Counted from the first letter of the stretch, positions 23,819 to 32,470 are shown. The stretch is DNA of 52,685 nt from JAHFUI01 sp041485905 (GCA_041485905.1 JBGPKK010000013.1:1-52685), one strand, 5' to 3'. Notes: generated by a model from the sequence alone, not told the origin. Made by a program: numbers and translations.

Positions 23819-26800
23819 TTAGAAATTCACCGTGAAGTTGAGGCGCACGAACCGCGGCGGGTAGATCGCGTTCGGCTGAGCCCACGTGCTGTCCGCCGTG
23901 GTCGTGAACGTCCCCTGGTAGCCCGTCGCGTAGTTCGTGTTGAACAGGTTCCAGAGGTCCACGCCGACGTCGGTGCGCGTGCGGCCGAACTTGAGCACCT
24001 TCGCGAAGCGCATGTCGACCTGGGTGCGCCGGTTGCCCGCGAAGATCCGATGTTCGCTGTCGACCAGGTTGATCGTCGAGTTGCCCGACGCAAGCAGCCC
24101 GGGCGGCAGAACCCCGCCTGGGAGAAGCTTGGCGATCGTGGTGTTGGGCACCTGCCAGTTGGCCGCCAGCGCCAGAGGCGTCTCCGAGCGCACCGTCGCG
24201 CTCACGAGCACATCCAGCTTCGGAATGGTGTAGCTGCCGAGGCCGCGGATCGTCGTCTGCCACGGATCGAAGCTGTTGCAATCGCGCGGGTTCGGACCGG
24301 TGGCGCCGTTGTTGAAGTTCGCCTGGACGTTGCAGCGATCGTCGACGCGGCGTCCCGTCTGGGTACCGAGCGAGGCGAAGAGGCCGCTCCGCACACGGGC
24401 GTTGAGGTTGAAGTTCACGCCGTCATAAAAAGCGTTGCGCTCCTTGCCGTTCGAACCGAACGTGCTCTCCTGCGTCAGGTAATTCTGCGTCGCCGCCGTG
24501 GTGTTCGGCAGGAAGACGGTGATCGGATAGTTGCCTCCGCCCGGAAGACGCGCATCGGCCGGTGCGTTGATGGTGTAGTTCACCCAGTCGGTCTGGTAGT
24601 TCCGTCCGAGGCTGTCGGTCACCATGAAGCCGTGGAATGTGCGGTGGATATAGCCGACGTCCGCCGATACGCGCGGCAGCAGTTCCTGCTGCAGCGTGAT
24701 CTCGGTCTGGTAGTCGTACGTGCGCACGCCCCAGCCCTTGAGGAGCGCCGGGTCCACCAGGGTCGCCGCGCCTGCCTTGCCGAAGTTGGCGTCGTTGCCG
24801 ATCACCGGCGCGCAGGTGTCCACCGACCCGGTCGCCGGGCTCTGCGCCGCGTTGTTCAGCAGGTTGCAGTCCACCACTTTGTCGCCGTCGTTGTCCTGCC
24901 ACGCGCGGTTGACCGTCGCGACAATCGTGGCCCCCTTGTTCGTGGACGTGAACGGCGGATCGTTCGAGGCAAAACCCAGATACTTGCCCCAGCGGAGCTT
25001 CAGCGCCGTTTTGCCATTGCCGAACACGTCGTAGCCGAGGCCCGCCCGCGGGCTGATGTCGTTGTACGCGTCCACGCCGGGCGTCACATCAAACGAAATC
25101 ACCGCCGGGTTCAGGAACGAGGTTTTGGACACGCCGTTGCCCTCGACCGGCGCGTAGCTGCTCGCCCGATCCCACCGGACCGCGCCCGACAGGGTCAGGC
25201 GGTTGTGCGTGTACTGGTCCTGCATGAAGATGCCGTTGAGTTTCGTGATCGTGTTATTGCTCCGCGTCGGAAGCCGGTAGGTCACCTGATTGGCCACGCC
25301 CTGATTGAAGCGGTAGGCGAGCTGATTGTCCTGGGCAATCGTCTCGTCGAGTTGACGCAGCCAGTAATTCTGGTATCCCACTCTGATGGCGTGCGACCCG
25401 GTGACATACGACGCGCCCACGTTGTAGGCGTTGGTCGCGCCTTCCGCGTAGCCCCACTGCTCGAGCCCCCGGTAAGCGTAGTTGGCCTGCGGCGCCCAGC
25501 GCAGCGTGGCCGCATTCTCCGCCGTGCACCCGGGAGCCCGCAGCGCAAGGTTCGCGTTGGTGCATGCGAGCGCGGTGGACTGCTCCGTCACCGGGATCAG
25601 GTTCGTGATGCCGTCCGGCGGCGGGAAGCCGAACGCCGGGTTGTAGCGGAAGATCGTCATGCTTGCGTCGAGCAGCAGCTTGCTGGTCGCGGGCATCGTC
25701 CACGACGCTTGTGTGAGGTGGAACGGCCACTCGAAGTAGCCGCGCGCCGCCGAGCCGGTGGCCTCGGGCGACTGCGTGGTCGTGCCGAGACCGACCCAGT
25801 CGTCGCCACGGTTGTGGCAGCCTGGGGTCCCGACCTGCAGCGGCGTGCCCTCGCAGCGCTTCTGGTACTCGTAGTTGACCGTGATCCGGCTCTTGCCGGC
25901 CTGCCCAGTAAAGCGCCCAATCGCCATCATCCGGTCCTGCACGAGCCGCGAGTTCACCGGGCTCGGCATCCAGTCCCAGCGGGCCGCGTTCCCGGCGTTC
26001 GCATTCGCGGTGATGCCTTCCACCGCCGTCTGCGTGTCGAGGTTGCGGTACTGCCCGTAGAACCAGAGGCGGTTGCGGACGATCGGGCCGCCGAACGATA
26101 AGCTGGCGTCGTGCGCCTGAATGATGCCGGGGGTCTGGGTGAGACCGAAGCCGCGCAGCTCGTCAGTCAGGTTGTCGCCCTTCGACCAGTCGCCAAGTCG
26201 GCCCTGGCCGGCCAAGCTGGTAAAGGCCGTTCCGGCGAAGACGTTGCCGCCCGTGCGCGGGACGATGTTCATGATCGGGCCGCCGGTGTCCGTCTCGCCG
26301 AGGCCGCCGCCGACCCGGACGGACACCTCGTCCACGCCGACGGCGTCGTACACGTACGACGACACGCCGCCGCTGCGGGCCGCGCCGACGGTCATGCCGT
26401 TCACCGACATGCGCCCTTCGTTGCTGGCGCCGCCGTTGGCCGAGAAGAACGTCATCGTCGGCGACAGCGCGATGCCGTTGCCGTCCACCGTCAGGCCGGG
26501 GGTCACGTTGAGCAGCGCGCCCGCGGCGCGCGACGCCGGCAGGGCCCGGATCGTCTCCGTGTTCATGACGATTTCGCGCTTCGCGTTCTGCACGTCGACG
26601 ACCGGCGTCTCGCCGGTCACCGTGACCGTTTCCGAGACGGCTCCCACCTTCAAGTCCGCGTTGATCGTCGCCGTGAAGGCGCCGCTCAGCTCGACGCCTC
26701 CGCGTTCGACGGTCGTGAACCCGGCCAACGTGAACTTCATCGAGTACGTGCCAGCGCGCAGATCGATGATGCGGTATTGGCCCGTGCCGTCGGTCACCGC

Positions 26801-26968
26801 CGATCGCGTCTTCTCGATGAGCGCGGGGCTCGAGGCTTCCACAGTCACGCCAGGCAGGACCGCGCCGGACGCGTCCTTCACGGTGCCGGTCAGCGTCGCT
26901 TGTGCAAGGGCCGTTGCAGGCCAGAGCAGGACTGCGAGGATCGCCAGATATTTTGCCGCGGTTCGCAT
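23819..26968 (-). CDS. TonB-dependent receptor with carboxypeptidase-like domain
   Basis: This complete 1049-residue outer-membrane receptor has a signal peptide (YLAILAVLLWPATALA), a carboxypeptidase regulatory-like domain (LTGTVKDASGAVLPGVTVEA, to about residue 105), SETVTVTGETPVVDV, a plug with MNIVPRTGGNVFAG (about 120-250) and a barrel ending in RLNFTVNF. I chose ATG 26968 because GGAGGAGAA precedes it and it begins the signal peptide; the frame extends 28 codons upstream. The promoter at 27038-27066 would make a leader of about 60 bases. It is divergent from the bicupin gene at 27220, so the two may share regulation. The ligand is unknown. Confidence 0.95.
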   Translation of the reverse strand: MRTAAKYLAILAVLLWPATALAQATLTGTVKDASGAVLPGVTVEASSPALIEKTRSAVTDGTGQYRIIDLRAGTYSMKFTLAGFTTVERGGVELSGAFTATINADLKVGAVSETVTVTGETPVVDVQNAKREIVMNTETIRALPASRAAGALLNVTPGLTVDGNGIALSPTMTFFSANGGASNEGRMSVNGMTVGAARSGGVSSYVYDAVGVDEVSVRVGGGLGETDTGGPIMNIVPRTGGNVFAGTAFTSLAGQGRLGDWSKGDNLTDELRGFGLTQTPGIIQAHDASLSFGGPIVRNRLWFYGQYRNLDTQTAVEGITANANAGNAARWDWMPSPVNSRLVQDRMMAIGRFTGQAGKSRITVNYEYQKRCEGTPLQVGTPGCHNRGDDWVGLGTTTQSPEATGSAARGYFEWPFHLTQASWTMPATSKLLLDASMTIFRYNPAFGFPPPDGITNLIPVTEQSTALACTNANLALRAPGCTAENAATLRWAPQANYAYRGLEQWGYAEGATNAYNVGASYVTGSHAIRVGYQNYWLRQLDETIAQDNQLAYRFNQGVANQVTYRLPTRSNNTITKLNGIFMQDQYTHNRLTLSGAVRWDRASSYAPVEGNGVSKTSFLNPAVISFDVTPGVDAYNDISPRAGLGYDVFGNGKTALKLRWGKYLGFASNDPPFTSTNKGATIVATVNRAWQDNDGDKVVDCNLLNNAAQSPATGSVDTCAPVIGNDANFGKAGAATLVDPALLKGWGVRTYDYQTEITLQQELLPRVSADVGYIHRTFHGFMVTDSLGRNYQTDWVNYTINAPADARLPGGGNYPITVFLPNTTAATQNYLTQESTFGSNGKERNAFYDGVNFNLNARVRSGLFASLGTQTGRRVDDRCNVQANFNNGATGPNPRDCNSFDPWQTTIRGLGSYTIPKLDVLVSATVRSETPLALAANWQVPNTTIAKLLPGGVLPPGLLASGNSTINLVDSEHRIFAGNRRTQVDMRFAKVLKFGRTRTDVGVDLWNLFNTNYATGYQGTFTTTADSTWAQPNAIYPPRFVRLNFTVNF

Positions 26969-27037
26969 TGCTGTGTTCTCCTCCGTCTGATTGAACAGCT
27001 GCGCATGCGGACTGTTTCGTCGCATGCCGAAGTCGGA

Positions 27038-27066
27038 AGGATACGTCGCCATATGTGAAGTGTCAA
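27038..27066 (-). promoter_or_regulatory. Candidate sigma-70 promoter of the receptor gene
   Basis: On the minus strand TTGACA (plus 27061-27066) is followed by 17 bases and TATCCT (plus 27038-27043), a perfect -35 and four of six -10 matches. It points to the receptor start at 26968. A second TTGACA on the plus strand at 27164-27169 faces the bicupin gene but has no convincing -10. Confidence 0.55.
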
Positions 27067-27219
27067 TGAACAGTCCGGTCGTTTTGAGCGCAAAATGTCG
27101 ACATCTGTCGGGAATCCGATTTTCTGGATCGCCGGCGGCTCGCGTGCGCTCGGGTGACGTTTATTGACAGTGCACACGCCAAACGATTAAGGTGAAGTCG
27201 CTCGCCGGCCTGAATCAGC

Positions 27220-28158
27220 ATGCACCTCTACCGATCGAGACCAGACATTGCGCCGCGGCCTGAATATGTCGGCCAGAGCCGATCGTTCTGCCGCGCGTCC
27301 CTGGTGGATCGCTCGGTCGGTTCCGTCCACATGGGCCTGGGCCTCTGCGCATTGCAGGCGGGTGGCCACGTCGACGCTCACGTGCACTCGTTCGAAGAAA
27401 GTTTCTATGTGCTGGAGGGCGCCCCGACGCTCGTGCTCGACGGCCGTGCGTACCCGCTGGAGCCAGGCACGTGCGGCGTCGTACCGGTGAGCGTCCCCCA
27501 CGCCTGGATCGGACCCTCGACTGGAACCGCGCGATGGATCGACATGCTCGCGCCGCAGCCGCGCGTTGACGGGGCCGCCGACGACACATGTTTCATCGGG
27601 CCCGCCACGCGGGATGAAATCGAGCCGCTCGATATCCGCGACCCCCGATCCCGCCACTTGTTCCGGATCAACGAGAACGACATCGCGCTCGACAGTCTAC
27701 GCACCGGAGCCCGGATTGACGCCCCCACGGTCTCGGCGAGCATGGCGACGGCGCTCCTGGCTTACAGCGGGATTGCGGTGAAGATGCTCGTCGACCAGCG
27801 GCTCGACGCGCAGTTGTCGACGATGTTCATGGTGGAGTATCAGCCGGGAGGGGTTGCACATCCCCACGATCATCCGTTTGAGGAGTCGTACTATCTGCTC
27901 GACGGGGAAGTGGAAGCGGTCGCCGACGGGAAGACGTACGTGTTGAGGCCGGGCGATCTCTTCTGGACCGGCGTCGGATGCATTCACGCGTTCTACAATA
28001 GAAGCACCGGGACCGTCCGATGGCTGGAAACCCAGTCGCCGCAGCCGCCGGCGCGCCATTCCTATAGATTCGCGCGGGATTGGGATTATCTGAAAGAAAA
28101 GCTCGCGTCCGAACGCCGTCAGCCGGCCGGGCCACGAGCGCTCGTCCGCGCCAAGTAA
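27220..28158 (+). CDS. Bicupin protein
   Basis: The 312-residue, probably cytoplasmic protein has no signal peptide and contains two cupin beta-barrels. The first (about residues 45-115) has DAHVHSFEESFYVLEG, and the second (about 205-275) has HPHDHPFEESYYLLDG. Both carry the His-x-His and Glu metal ligands of motif 1, followed by PGTCGVVP or PGDLFWTG and a distal His (VPHAW, CIHAF). Layout and length resemble ureidoglycine aminohydrolase and quercetin-dioxygenase-like bicupins; I cannot choose between them. Both barrels seem able to bind metal, whereas in many bicupins one is degenerate. It is divergent from a receptor and 27 bases upstream of a WEGxTL gene. Confidence 0.85.
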   Translation: MHLYRSRPDIAPRPEYVGQSRSFCRASLVDRSVGSVHMGLGLCALQAGGHVDAHVHSFEESFYVLEGAPTLVLDGRAYPLEPGTCGVVPVSVPHAWIGPSTGTARWIDMLAPQPRVDGAADDTCFIGPATRDEIEPLDIRDPRSRHLFRINENDIALDSLRTGARIDAPTVSASMATALLAYSGIAVKMLVDQRLDAQLSTMFMVEYQPGGVAHPHDHPFEESYYLLDGEVEAVADGKTYVLRPGDLFWTGVGCIHAFYNRSTGTVRWLETQSPQPPARHSYRFARDWDYLKEKLASERRQPAGPRALVRAK

Positions 28159-28185
28159 CACCGCGACCTTGCGCAGGAGGATTCA

Positions 28186-29190
28186 ATGCGCCTTCGATTT
28201 GTGCATGCGTGTCTGCTTTCGGTCGCGACGAGCATGATGGGCGGCGCTCTGCGCGCCGAGCCGCCGCGCGCCTACACCCCGCCGAAGACGCCGTGGGGCG
28301 ATCCGCAGCTCGAAGGCGTCTACAGCAACGACGACGAAACCGGCGTGCCGTTCGAGCGTCCGGCGCAGTTCGAGGGTCGGCGGCTCGAGGACATCTCCGC
28401 GGAGGAGCTGGCGGCGCTCAACCAACAGCGAAACGAGCAGTTCAATGCCGGCGTGGCCGGCACGGAGTTCGCCGGCGGCATTCGGCCGCCGACACATCTC
28501 ATCTTCGATTCGTTTGAACGAAAAAACAGTTCGGCGTGGCTCGTCGTCGACCCGCCTGACGGGAAAGTGCCGCCGCCGACCGACGAGGCGCGCGGACGGG
28601 CCCGCCGGCCGATTTCCGGCAAAGGGCGCGGCGTCAGCAGCAACGCCAACTCGGTCGGTCCGTTCGACAGCTACGAGGATCTGGGGCTGTACGATCGCTG
28701 CATCACGCGCGGCATCCCGAGCTCCATGATGCCCGCGGGCTACGGCAGCTACTACGAGCTGATTCAGGGCAAGGATGTCGTGGCGTTGCGTTACGAAATG
28801 ATCCACGAGCACCGCGTGGTCCCGATCGATCACGGTCCGCACAGGTTGCATGTCGGAAAGAACATCCATCTGGATCTCGGTGACGCCCGCGGATGGTACG
28901 AGGGCAACGCCCTCGTGATCGAGACGACGAACTTCACGGAACGGAGCGCCTACCGTGGCGCCAGCGAAAATCTCACGATGACGGAGCGCTTCACACCGGT
29001 CGCACCGAACGTTGTCGAGTGGCGCGTGACATTCGACGATCCGCACACGTGGACGCGGCCGTGGACCTTCGCGATGATCCTGAAACGGAAAACGCAGGGC
29101 GAGAAGGTGTACGAATACGCGTGCCACGAGGGGAATTACGGGCTGAAGAACATCCTGACGGGAGCTCGCGCCGCGGATAACGGTCGATGA
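28186..29190 (+). CDS. Secreted protein of the WEGxTL superfamily, long form
   Basis: The 334-residue exported protein is closest to the product at 16265. Shared blocks are YTPPKTPWGDPQLEGVYSN, FERPAQFEGR, VDPPDGKVPP, RCITRGIPSSMMPAGY, YEGNALVIETTNF, YRGASENLTMTERF, DDPHTWTRPW and EYACHEGNYGLKNILTGAR. The signal peptide is short (ACLLSVATSMMGGALRA). ATG 28186 follows AGGAGG. It is probably cotranscribed with the bicupin gene 27 bases upstream. The near-invariant Cys in ACHEGNYG and the Cys in RCITRG may form a disulphide. No function is known to me, but conservation of the blocks shows this is one defined family. Confidence 0.83.
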   Translation: MRLRFVHACLLSVATSMMGGALRAEPPRAYTPPKTPWGDPQLEGVYSNDDETGVPFERPAQFEGRRLEDISAEELAALNQQRNEQFNAGVAGTEFAGGIRPPTHLIFDSFERKNSSAWLVVDPPDGKVPPPTDEARGRARRPISGKGRGVSSNANSVGPFDSYEDLGLYDRCITRGIPSSMMPAGYGSYYELIQGKDVVALRYEMIHEHRVVPIDHGPHRLHVGKNIHLDLGDARGWYEGNALVIETTNFTERSAYRGASENLTMTERFTPVAPNVVEWRVTFDDPHTWTRPWTFAMILKRKTQGEKVYEYACHEGNYGLKNILTGARAADNGR

Positions 29191-29237
29191 CCCTAGGCGC
29201 CAGGTTGGTGACGGGTGTATCCTGCTCAGAGAGCCAA

Positions 29238-29351
29238 TGACAATGTCGACTGGTAAAGACTCCGTCGTTCGGACTGATCCGGAAATCATGGCCGTCACCG
29301 CGTTGGAGCAAGCCAAAGAAGCGCTTCTGGCCCGTGCGCGTCCTGCTTGAC
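29238..29351 (+). pseudogene. DUF433-type antitoxin with internal deletion
   Basis: The 37-residue frame reads DSVVRTDPEIM and then AVTALEQAKEALLARARPA. From memory of DUF433 antitoxins, these are the start (RTDPEIM, followed by GGTPVF) and the end (VAALEQAKEALL) of a protein of about 75 residues. The middle, roughly 40 residues with the DNA-binding part, is missing without breaking the frame. The stop overlaps the following toxin start by 17 bases, as in intact DUF433/DUF5615 pairs. Confidence 0.6.
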
Positions 29352-29490
29352 GAGTGCCTGCCGCGCCGGCTCAAACGCGAGCTGCTCAGCCACGACGCAC
29401 CATCCGCTCGTGCCGGCATCCAGTACGGAGTGTCCGGCTTCAGCCGGCCCGTCCAGGCCACGGGTTTGGTGGCAGATCAGACGGCATAGG
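29335..29490 (+). pseudogene. DUF5615-type PIN-like toxin, truncated after a REP insertion
   Basis: GTG 29335 opens MRVLLDECLPRRLKRELLSH, a clear match to the start of DUF5615 PIN-like toxins (family RVLLDESLPRRLK, with the Asp metal ligand). After about 22 residues the similarity ends. The DNA there (29424-29453) is a palindrome of the REP family also found at 35181. The frame closes at 29490 with 51 residues instead of about 115, so the toxin cannot be functional. Confidence 0.6.
29424..29453 (+). repeat. REP palindrome, GTACGGAG head
   Basis: The 30-base unit starts GTACGGAGTG, followed by TCCGG-CTTCAG-CCGG and CCCGT. It differs from the unit at 35181 (read on the minus strand) at four positions, and two of these are paired changes that keep the stem. 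It lies inside the broken toxin gene. The following stretch 29491-29729 holds nothing I can recognise. Confidence 0.6.
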
Positions 29491-29729
29491 AAAACTCTAA
29501 TGGGACGTCGTGCGACCGTGGCCTCCCACGGACAGCGACGACCTGACCCGATGACATGCTCAAACAGGTCGCTGTCTGCGTGCCCCGTGCATCTGTGCCA
29601 GAATCAAACGCAGGCACAACGCGTTACGGGTTCAGGACGTCCCGGGCCAGTCCTCAGCTCCGCAGTGGCACAACCGGTGCACTGGAAGCGGCTCTTGTTC
29701 GTAAAACAGTCCGAAGGGAAGCGTGCACG

Positions 29730-30179
29730 GTGACCGTGAGTATCGGCGATAGCGTCCGGCGCATCTCGGCGGCAGGGTCGCTCTGTCTGATCCTGGCAGT
29801 GCTTTTCAACGCATGCGCCCAGGACAGCGCTACGACCGAGCTCACGAGGCCGACGACGGCACCGGCGAAGGTCGTGTCCTTCAGCGGCCTGCTGCAACCG
29901 CAGGGCACTGATTCGTACACGTTCACAGTCACGCAAGCCGGATACGTCGAGGCCACATTGGTGGGCTTGGGTGCGCCGTCGACGACGACGGTCGGATTCG
30001 GGATCGGGACGCCCAGCGCCACATCGACATGCTCAGTGCTCCACTCGGTGACCACCGGGGCCGGAACATCGGCGCAAATCGTCGGCACGGGCCTGGCCGG
30101 CACGCTGTGCATCACGATCTTCGACCTCGGGAACCTCACGGGGCCGACGCTCTACACAATCACGGTTGCCACGTCATGA
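29730..30179 (+). CDS. Small exported protein, possible lipoprotein
   Basis: The 149-residue product has a hydrophobic signal segment (AAGSLCLILAVLFNACAQ) whose Cys could be a lipid attachment site, although LFNAC is a poor lipobox. The body FSGLLQPQGTDSYTFTVTQA looks like a beta-sandwich of the bacterial pre-peptidase (PPC) type: Gly-rich strands with a DSYTFTV core. Two Cys near the C-terminus could pair. GTG 29730 lies ten bases after AAGGGA, whereas the longer frame from 29556 has no signal peptide at its start. The stop overlaps the next start (ATGA). I do not recognise a named family. Confidence 0.6.
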   Translation: MTVSIGDSVRRISAAGSLCLILAVLFNACAQDSATTELTRPTTAPAKVVSFSGLLQPQGTDSYTFTVTQAGYVEATLVGLGAPSTTTVGFGIGTPSATSTCSVLHSVTTGAGTSAQIVGTGLAGTLCITIFDLGNLTGPTLYTITVATS

Positions 30180-30940
30180 AGAAGATGGCACGTCACTTTC
30201 TGATCATGCACCGCATCTCGAAACTCTGCGCCGTCCTCGCGTTGCTGGCGACCGGTGGCTGTAGCAATACCGCCGCGCCGAGCACGGCCACGACCACGAC
30301 TCCCACCCAGGCGGTCACGCCGGCAACCACCGGGTTGCTAGTCGGTCAGACCCAGCTCTACGCGCTCACGCTGGGTACGTCGCTGAATGTCGTCACCTGG
30401 ACGTCCAGCAATTCCGGCGTCCTGACGATCGATGCCACGGGCCTGGCGACGGGCATCGCCAACGGCGTGGCGACGGTCACCGGGGTGTCCGACGATGGGA
30501 GCAGCGCGACGCTGACGGTCCAGGTCGTGCCGGTGTACCAAGGCAGCTGGGCCGGGACGTCCACGGTGATCGCCTGCACCGACGTCGCGGGCTTTGCCTT
30601 GAGCAATTACTGCTCGCAGAAGCAGGGTGCAACCGAACGATGGACGTTGAACCTCACCCAGATCGGACTCGCACTCTCGGGCACGATGGCGAAATCGGAA
30701 GGCGCCAACGTGCTGACCGGGAGTGTGACCGGAGCGATCGGCGCAAGCGGCGACATCATCTCGCTGACCGGCACGCTCGTCGGTTTTGCCAACGGCGTCA
30801 ACCTCGCGCTCACGCCGATCTCGTGGGACGCGCTCGCCAGCGGCAACACCATCACGGGCACCTGGGCGGCCAACGTTACGTCGCCGCAGATTCTCGGCAT
30901 CGCGACCATCCAATGGCAGCTGACCGGCGCCATCCAATGA
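30176..30940 (+). CDS. Lipoprotein with bacterial Ig-like (Big_2) domain
   Basis: The 254-residue predicted lipoprotein has a hydrophobic segment ending LALLATGGCS, with the Cys as lipid anchor, followed by a Thr/Pro/Ala-rich linker (TATTTTPTQAVTPATTG). A Big_2-like beta-sandwich follows, residues about 60-125, with the marker pattern VTWTSSNSGVLTIDATGLAT and GVATVTGVSDDG. The C-terminal half is a beta-rich domain with repeated TGS, TGT and SGT turns and no named match. ATG 30176 overlaps the previous stop; ATG 30206 would give a shorter signal peptide. The two adjacent genes probably make cell-surface proteins expressed together. The function is unknown. Confidence 0.7.
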   Translation: MKKMARHFLIMHRISKLCAVLALLATGGCSNTAAPSTATTTTPTQAVTPATTGLLVGQTQLYALTLGTSLNVVTWTSSNSGVLTIDATGLATGIANGVATVTGVSDDGSSATLTVQVVPVYQGSWAGTSTVIACTDVAGFALSNYCSQKQGATERWTLNLTQIGLALSGTMAKSEGANVLTGSVTGAIGASGDIISLTGTLVGFANGVNLALTPISWDALASGNTITGTWAANVTSPQILGIATIQWQLTGAIQ

Positions 30941-31017
30941 CCCCACCCTGACCGTCGCCCATCCGTCACGCACCCGCCATCGACATTCCACCGTTCCGCC
31001 ACACTCTCGCGACATCC

Positions 31018-31400
31018 CTGGCCGTCCTGTACTTGGACGGTATTTACATCGAGCCGTTTCCAGGGACGGGCGCGAGATATCAGATCGGATCGTTCCGTGG
31101 CATTTACCCGCTCTGGTCACGAGACGGACGCGAACTGTTCTATACGCCGCCCGGACAACTGGTGCCGGTTGACGTCCGGACCGAACCGAGCTTCGTTGCG
31201 GGCAGGCCGATGTCGCTGCCGCGCGGGGTTTTCTGGTCAACGGCACAGGCACGCCGCGAAGCTACGACATCACGCCTGACGGACGATTCCTCGGTGTGAT
31301 TGACTCCAGCCTGACGCAGGCGGGCAGTGCTGCCGCTCCGCAAATCCAAGTCGTGCTCAACTGGACAGAGGAGCTGAAGACGCGAGTGGCGGTGAAATGA
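31018..31400 (+). pseudogene. 3' relic of a PD40/beta-propeller protein gene, frameshifted
   Basis: The stretch reads GIYIEPFPGTGARYQIGSF, PLWSRDGRELFYTPPGQL and FVAGRPMSLPRG. It then shifts frame within CGCGCGGGG at about 31225 and continues SYDITPDGRFLGVID, PQIQVVLNWTEELK and stop at 31400. This is the end of the PD40 propeller region found in acidobacterial protein kinases and similar proteins. The front of the gene is absent; 30941-31017 shows nothing else. Confidence 0.7.
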
Positions 31401-31507
31401 AACGAGCAACGTAGAGCCAAACCAAACAGCCCGATGTGGTGTCCAATATTGGTCGGCCGGTGCCGGCCTGACGACACAAGGCACCAGGCGAAAGCCAAGA
31501 GGTAAAT

Positions 31508-32470
31508 ATGAGATACCGAGAAGGCGTGGTCGTCGGACTCGTAGCCATGGCAGGTCTGGCGGCTGCGCGGAGTGCGCCGACGCTCGAGGCCCAGGCACCG
31601 GCGGCTCCGCCAGCATCTCCCACGTTCGAGGTCGCGTCCATCAAACCGAACAAATCTGGAGATGGGCGCTTCATGAACGTGTTTCAACCCGGCGGACGAT
31701 TCGCCGCCACAAACGTCACGCTGGGGATGCTGATCCCGTTGGCGTATCAGCTTCAAGGCGGCCGCGGCGGCCCCCCGGGTGGAGCGAATTCCCAGCTCGT
31801 GGGAGCGCCCAGCTGGGTCAACTCCGATCACTTCGACATCGTCGCCAAAGCGGACGCGAACATCACCCCGGATCAGTTTCCCGAATTGATCAAGAGCCTG
31901 CTGGTCGACCGATTCAAGCTGGCCGCGCACAAGGAAAGCCGGGAACAACAGGTGTACGCCCTTGTCCTGGCTCGAAGCGACGGGAAGTTGGGCGCCGGGC
32001 TGCGTCCAGTGTCCGCTGAATGCACCGCGACGTTGGCGGCGCGGAGGTGGGGTGGTCCACCACCGCCGGGAGGTCCCGGAGGGCCGGGCCGCGGGCCAGG
32101 CGGGCCGCCGCTGCCGGCGCCGGGCGAGCGTCCTCCTTGCGGTATGACGCGAATGGGACCGGGAAACCTCTCGACCGGCGGCGCGCAGATGGAGCAGCTC
32201 GCGTCGAGCCTTGTGCCGTGGGTGAACCGAGTCGTGCTGGATAAGACCGGGCTGACGGGAGCCTACGAGTTCGACCTGCAATGGACGCCGGACCAGATGC
32301 CGGCAGGGCGTGGCGACCCGCCGCCAGGCGTCGTGCTGCCCCCGATCGATCCGAACGGCCCATCCATCTTCACGGCCGTGCAGGAACAGCTCGGGCTGAA
32401 ATTGGAATCCACGAAGGGCCCGGTCGACGTCCTCGTCATCGATCACGTGGAGCAGCCGACGGAAGACTGA
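31508..32470 (+). CDS. TIGR03435 family soil-associated protein
   Basis: The 320-residue exported protein of the TIGR03435 family is known mainly from soil Acidobacteria and has no assigned function. A signal segment is followed by FEVASIKPNKSGDGRFM, VGAPSWVNSDHFDIVAKADA, LIKSLLVDRFKLAAHKESRE, VYALVLARSDGKLGAGL, VVLDKTGLTGAYEFDLQWTP, SIFTAVQEQLGLKLESTKGP and VDVLVIDHVEQPTED. A Pro/Gly-rich loop lies near residues 180-210. ATG 31508 follows AAGAGGT. The last 40 residues are almost identical to the TIGR03435 part of the M56 fusion at 32903, pointing to duplication or gene conversion. It probably works with the repressor and peptidase downstream. Confidence 0.9.
   Translation: MRYREGVVVGLVAMAGLAAARSAPTLEAQAPAAPPASPTFEVASIKPNKSGDGRFMNVFQPGGRFAATNVTLGMLIPLAYQLQGGRGGPPGGANSQLVGAPSWVNSDHFDIVAKADANITPDQFPELIKSLLVDRFKLAAHKESREQQVYALVLARSDGKLGAGLRPVSAECTATLAARRWGGPPPPGGPGGPGRGPGGPPLPAPGERPPCGMTRMGPGNLSTGGAQMEQLASSLVPWVNRVVLDKTGLTGAYEFDLQWTPDQMPAGRGDPPPGVVLPPIDPNGPSIFTAVQEQLGLKLESTKGPVDVLVIDHVEQPTED

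Noticed and set aside
27164..27192. Promoter for the bicupin gene from TTGACA at 27164
   Set aside because: The best -10 candidates match only two or three positions, so I do not list it as a promoter.
29347..29733. A 128-codon open frame on the plus strand
   Set aside because: It overlaps the toxin relic in another frame, has no family features and shows no ribosome binding site.
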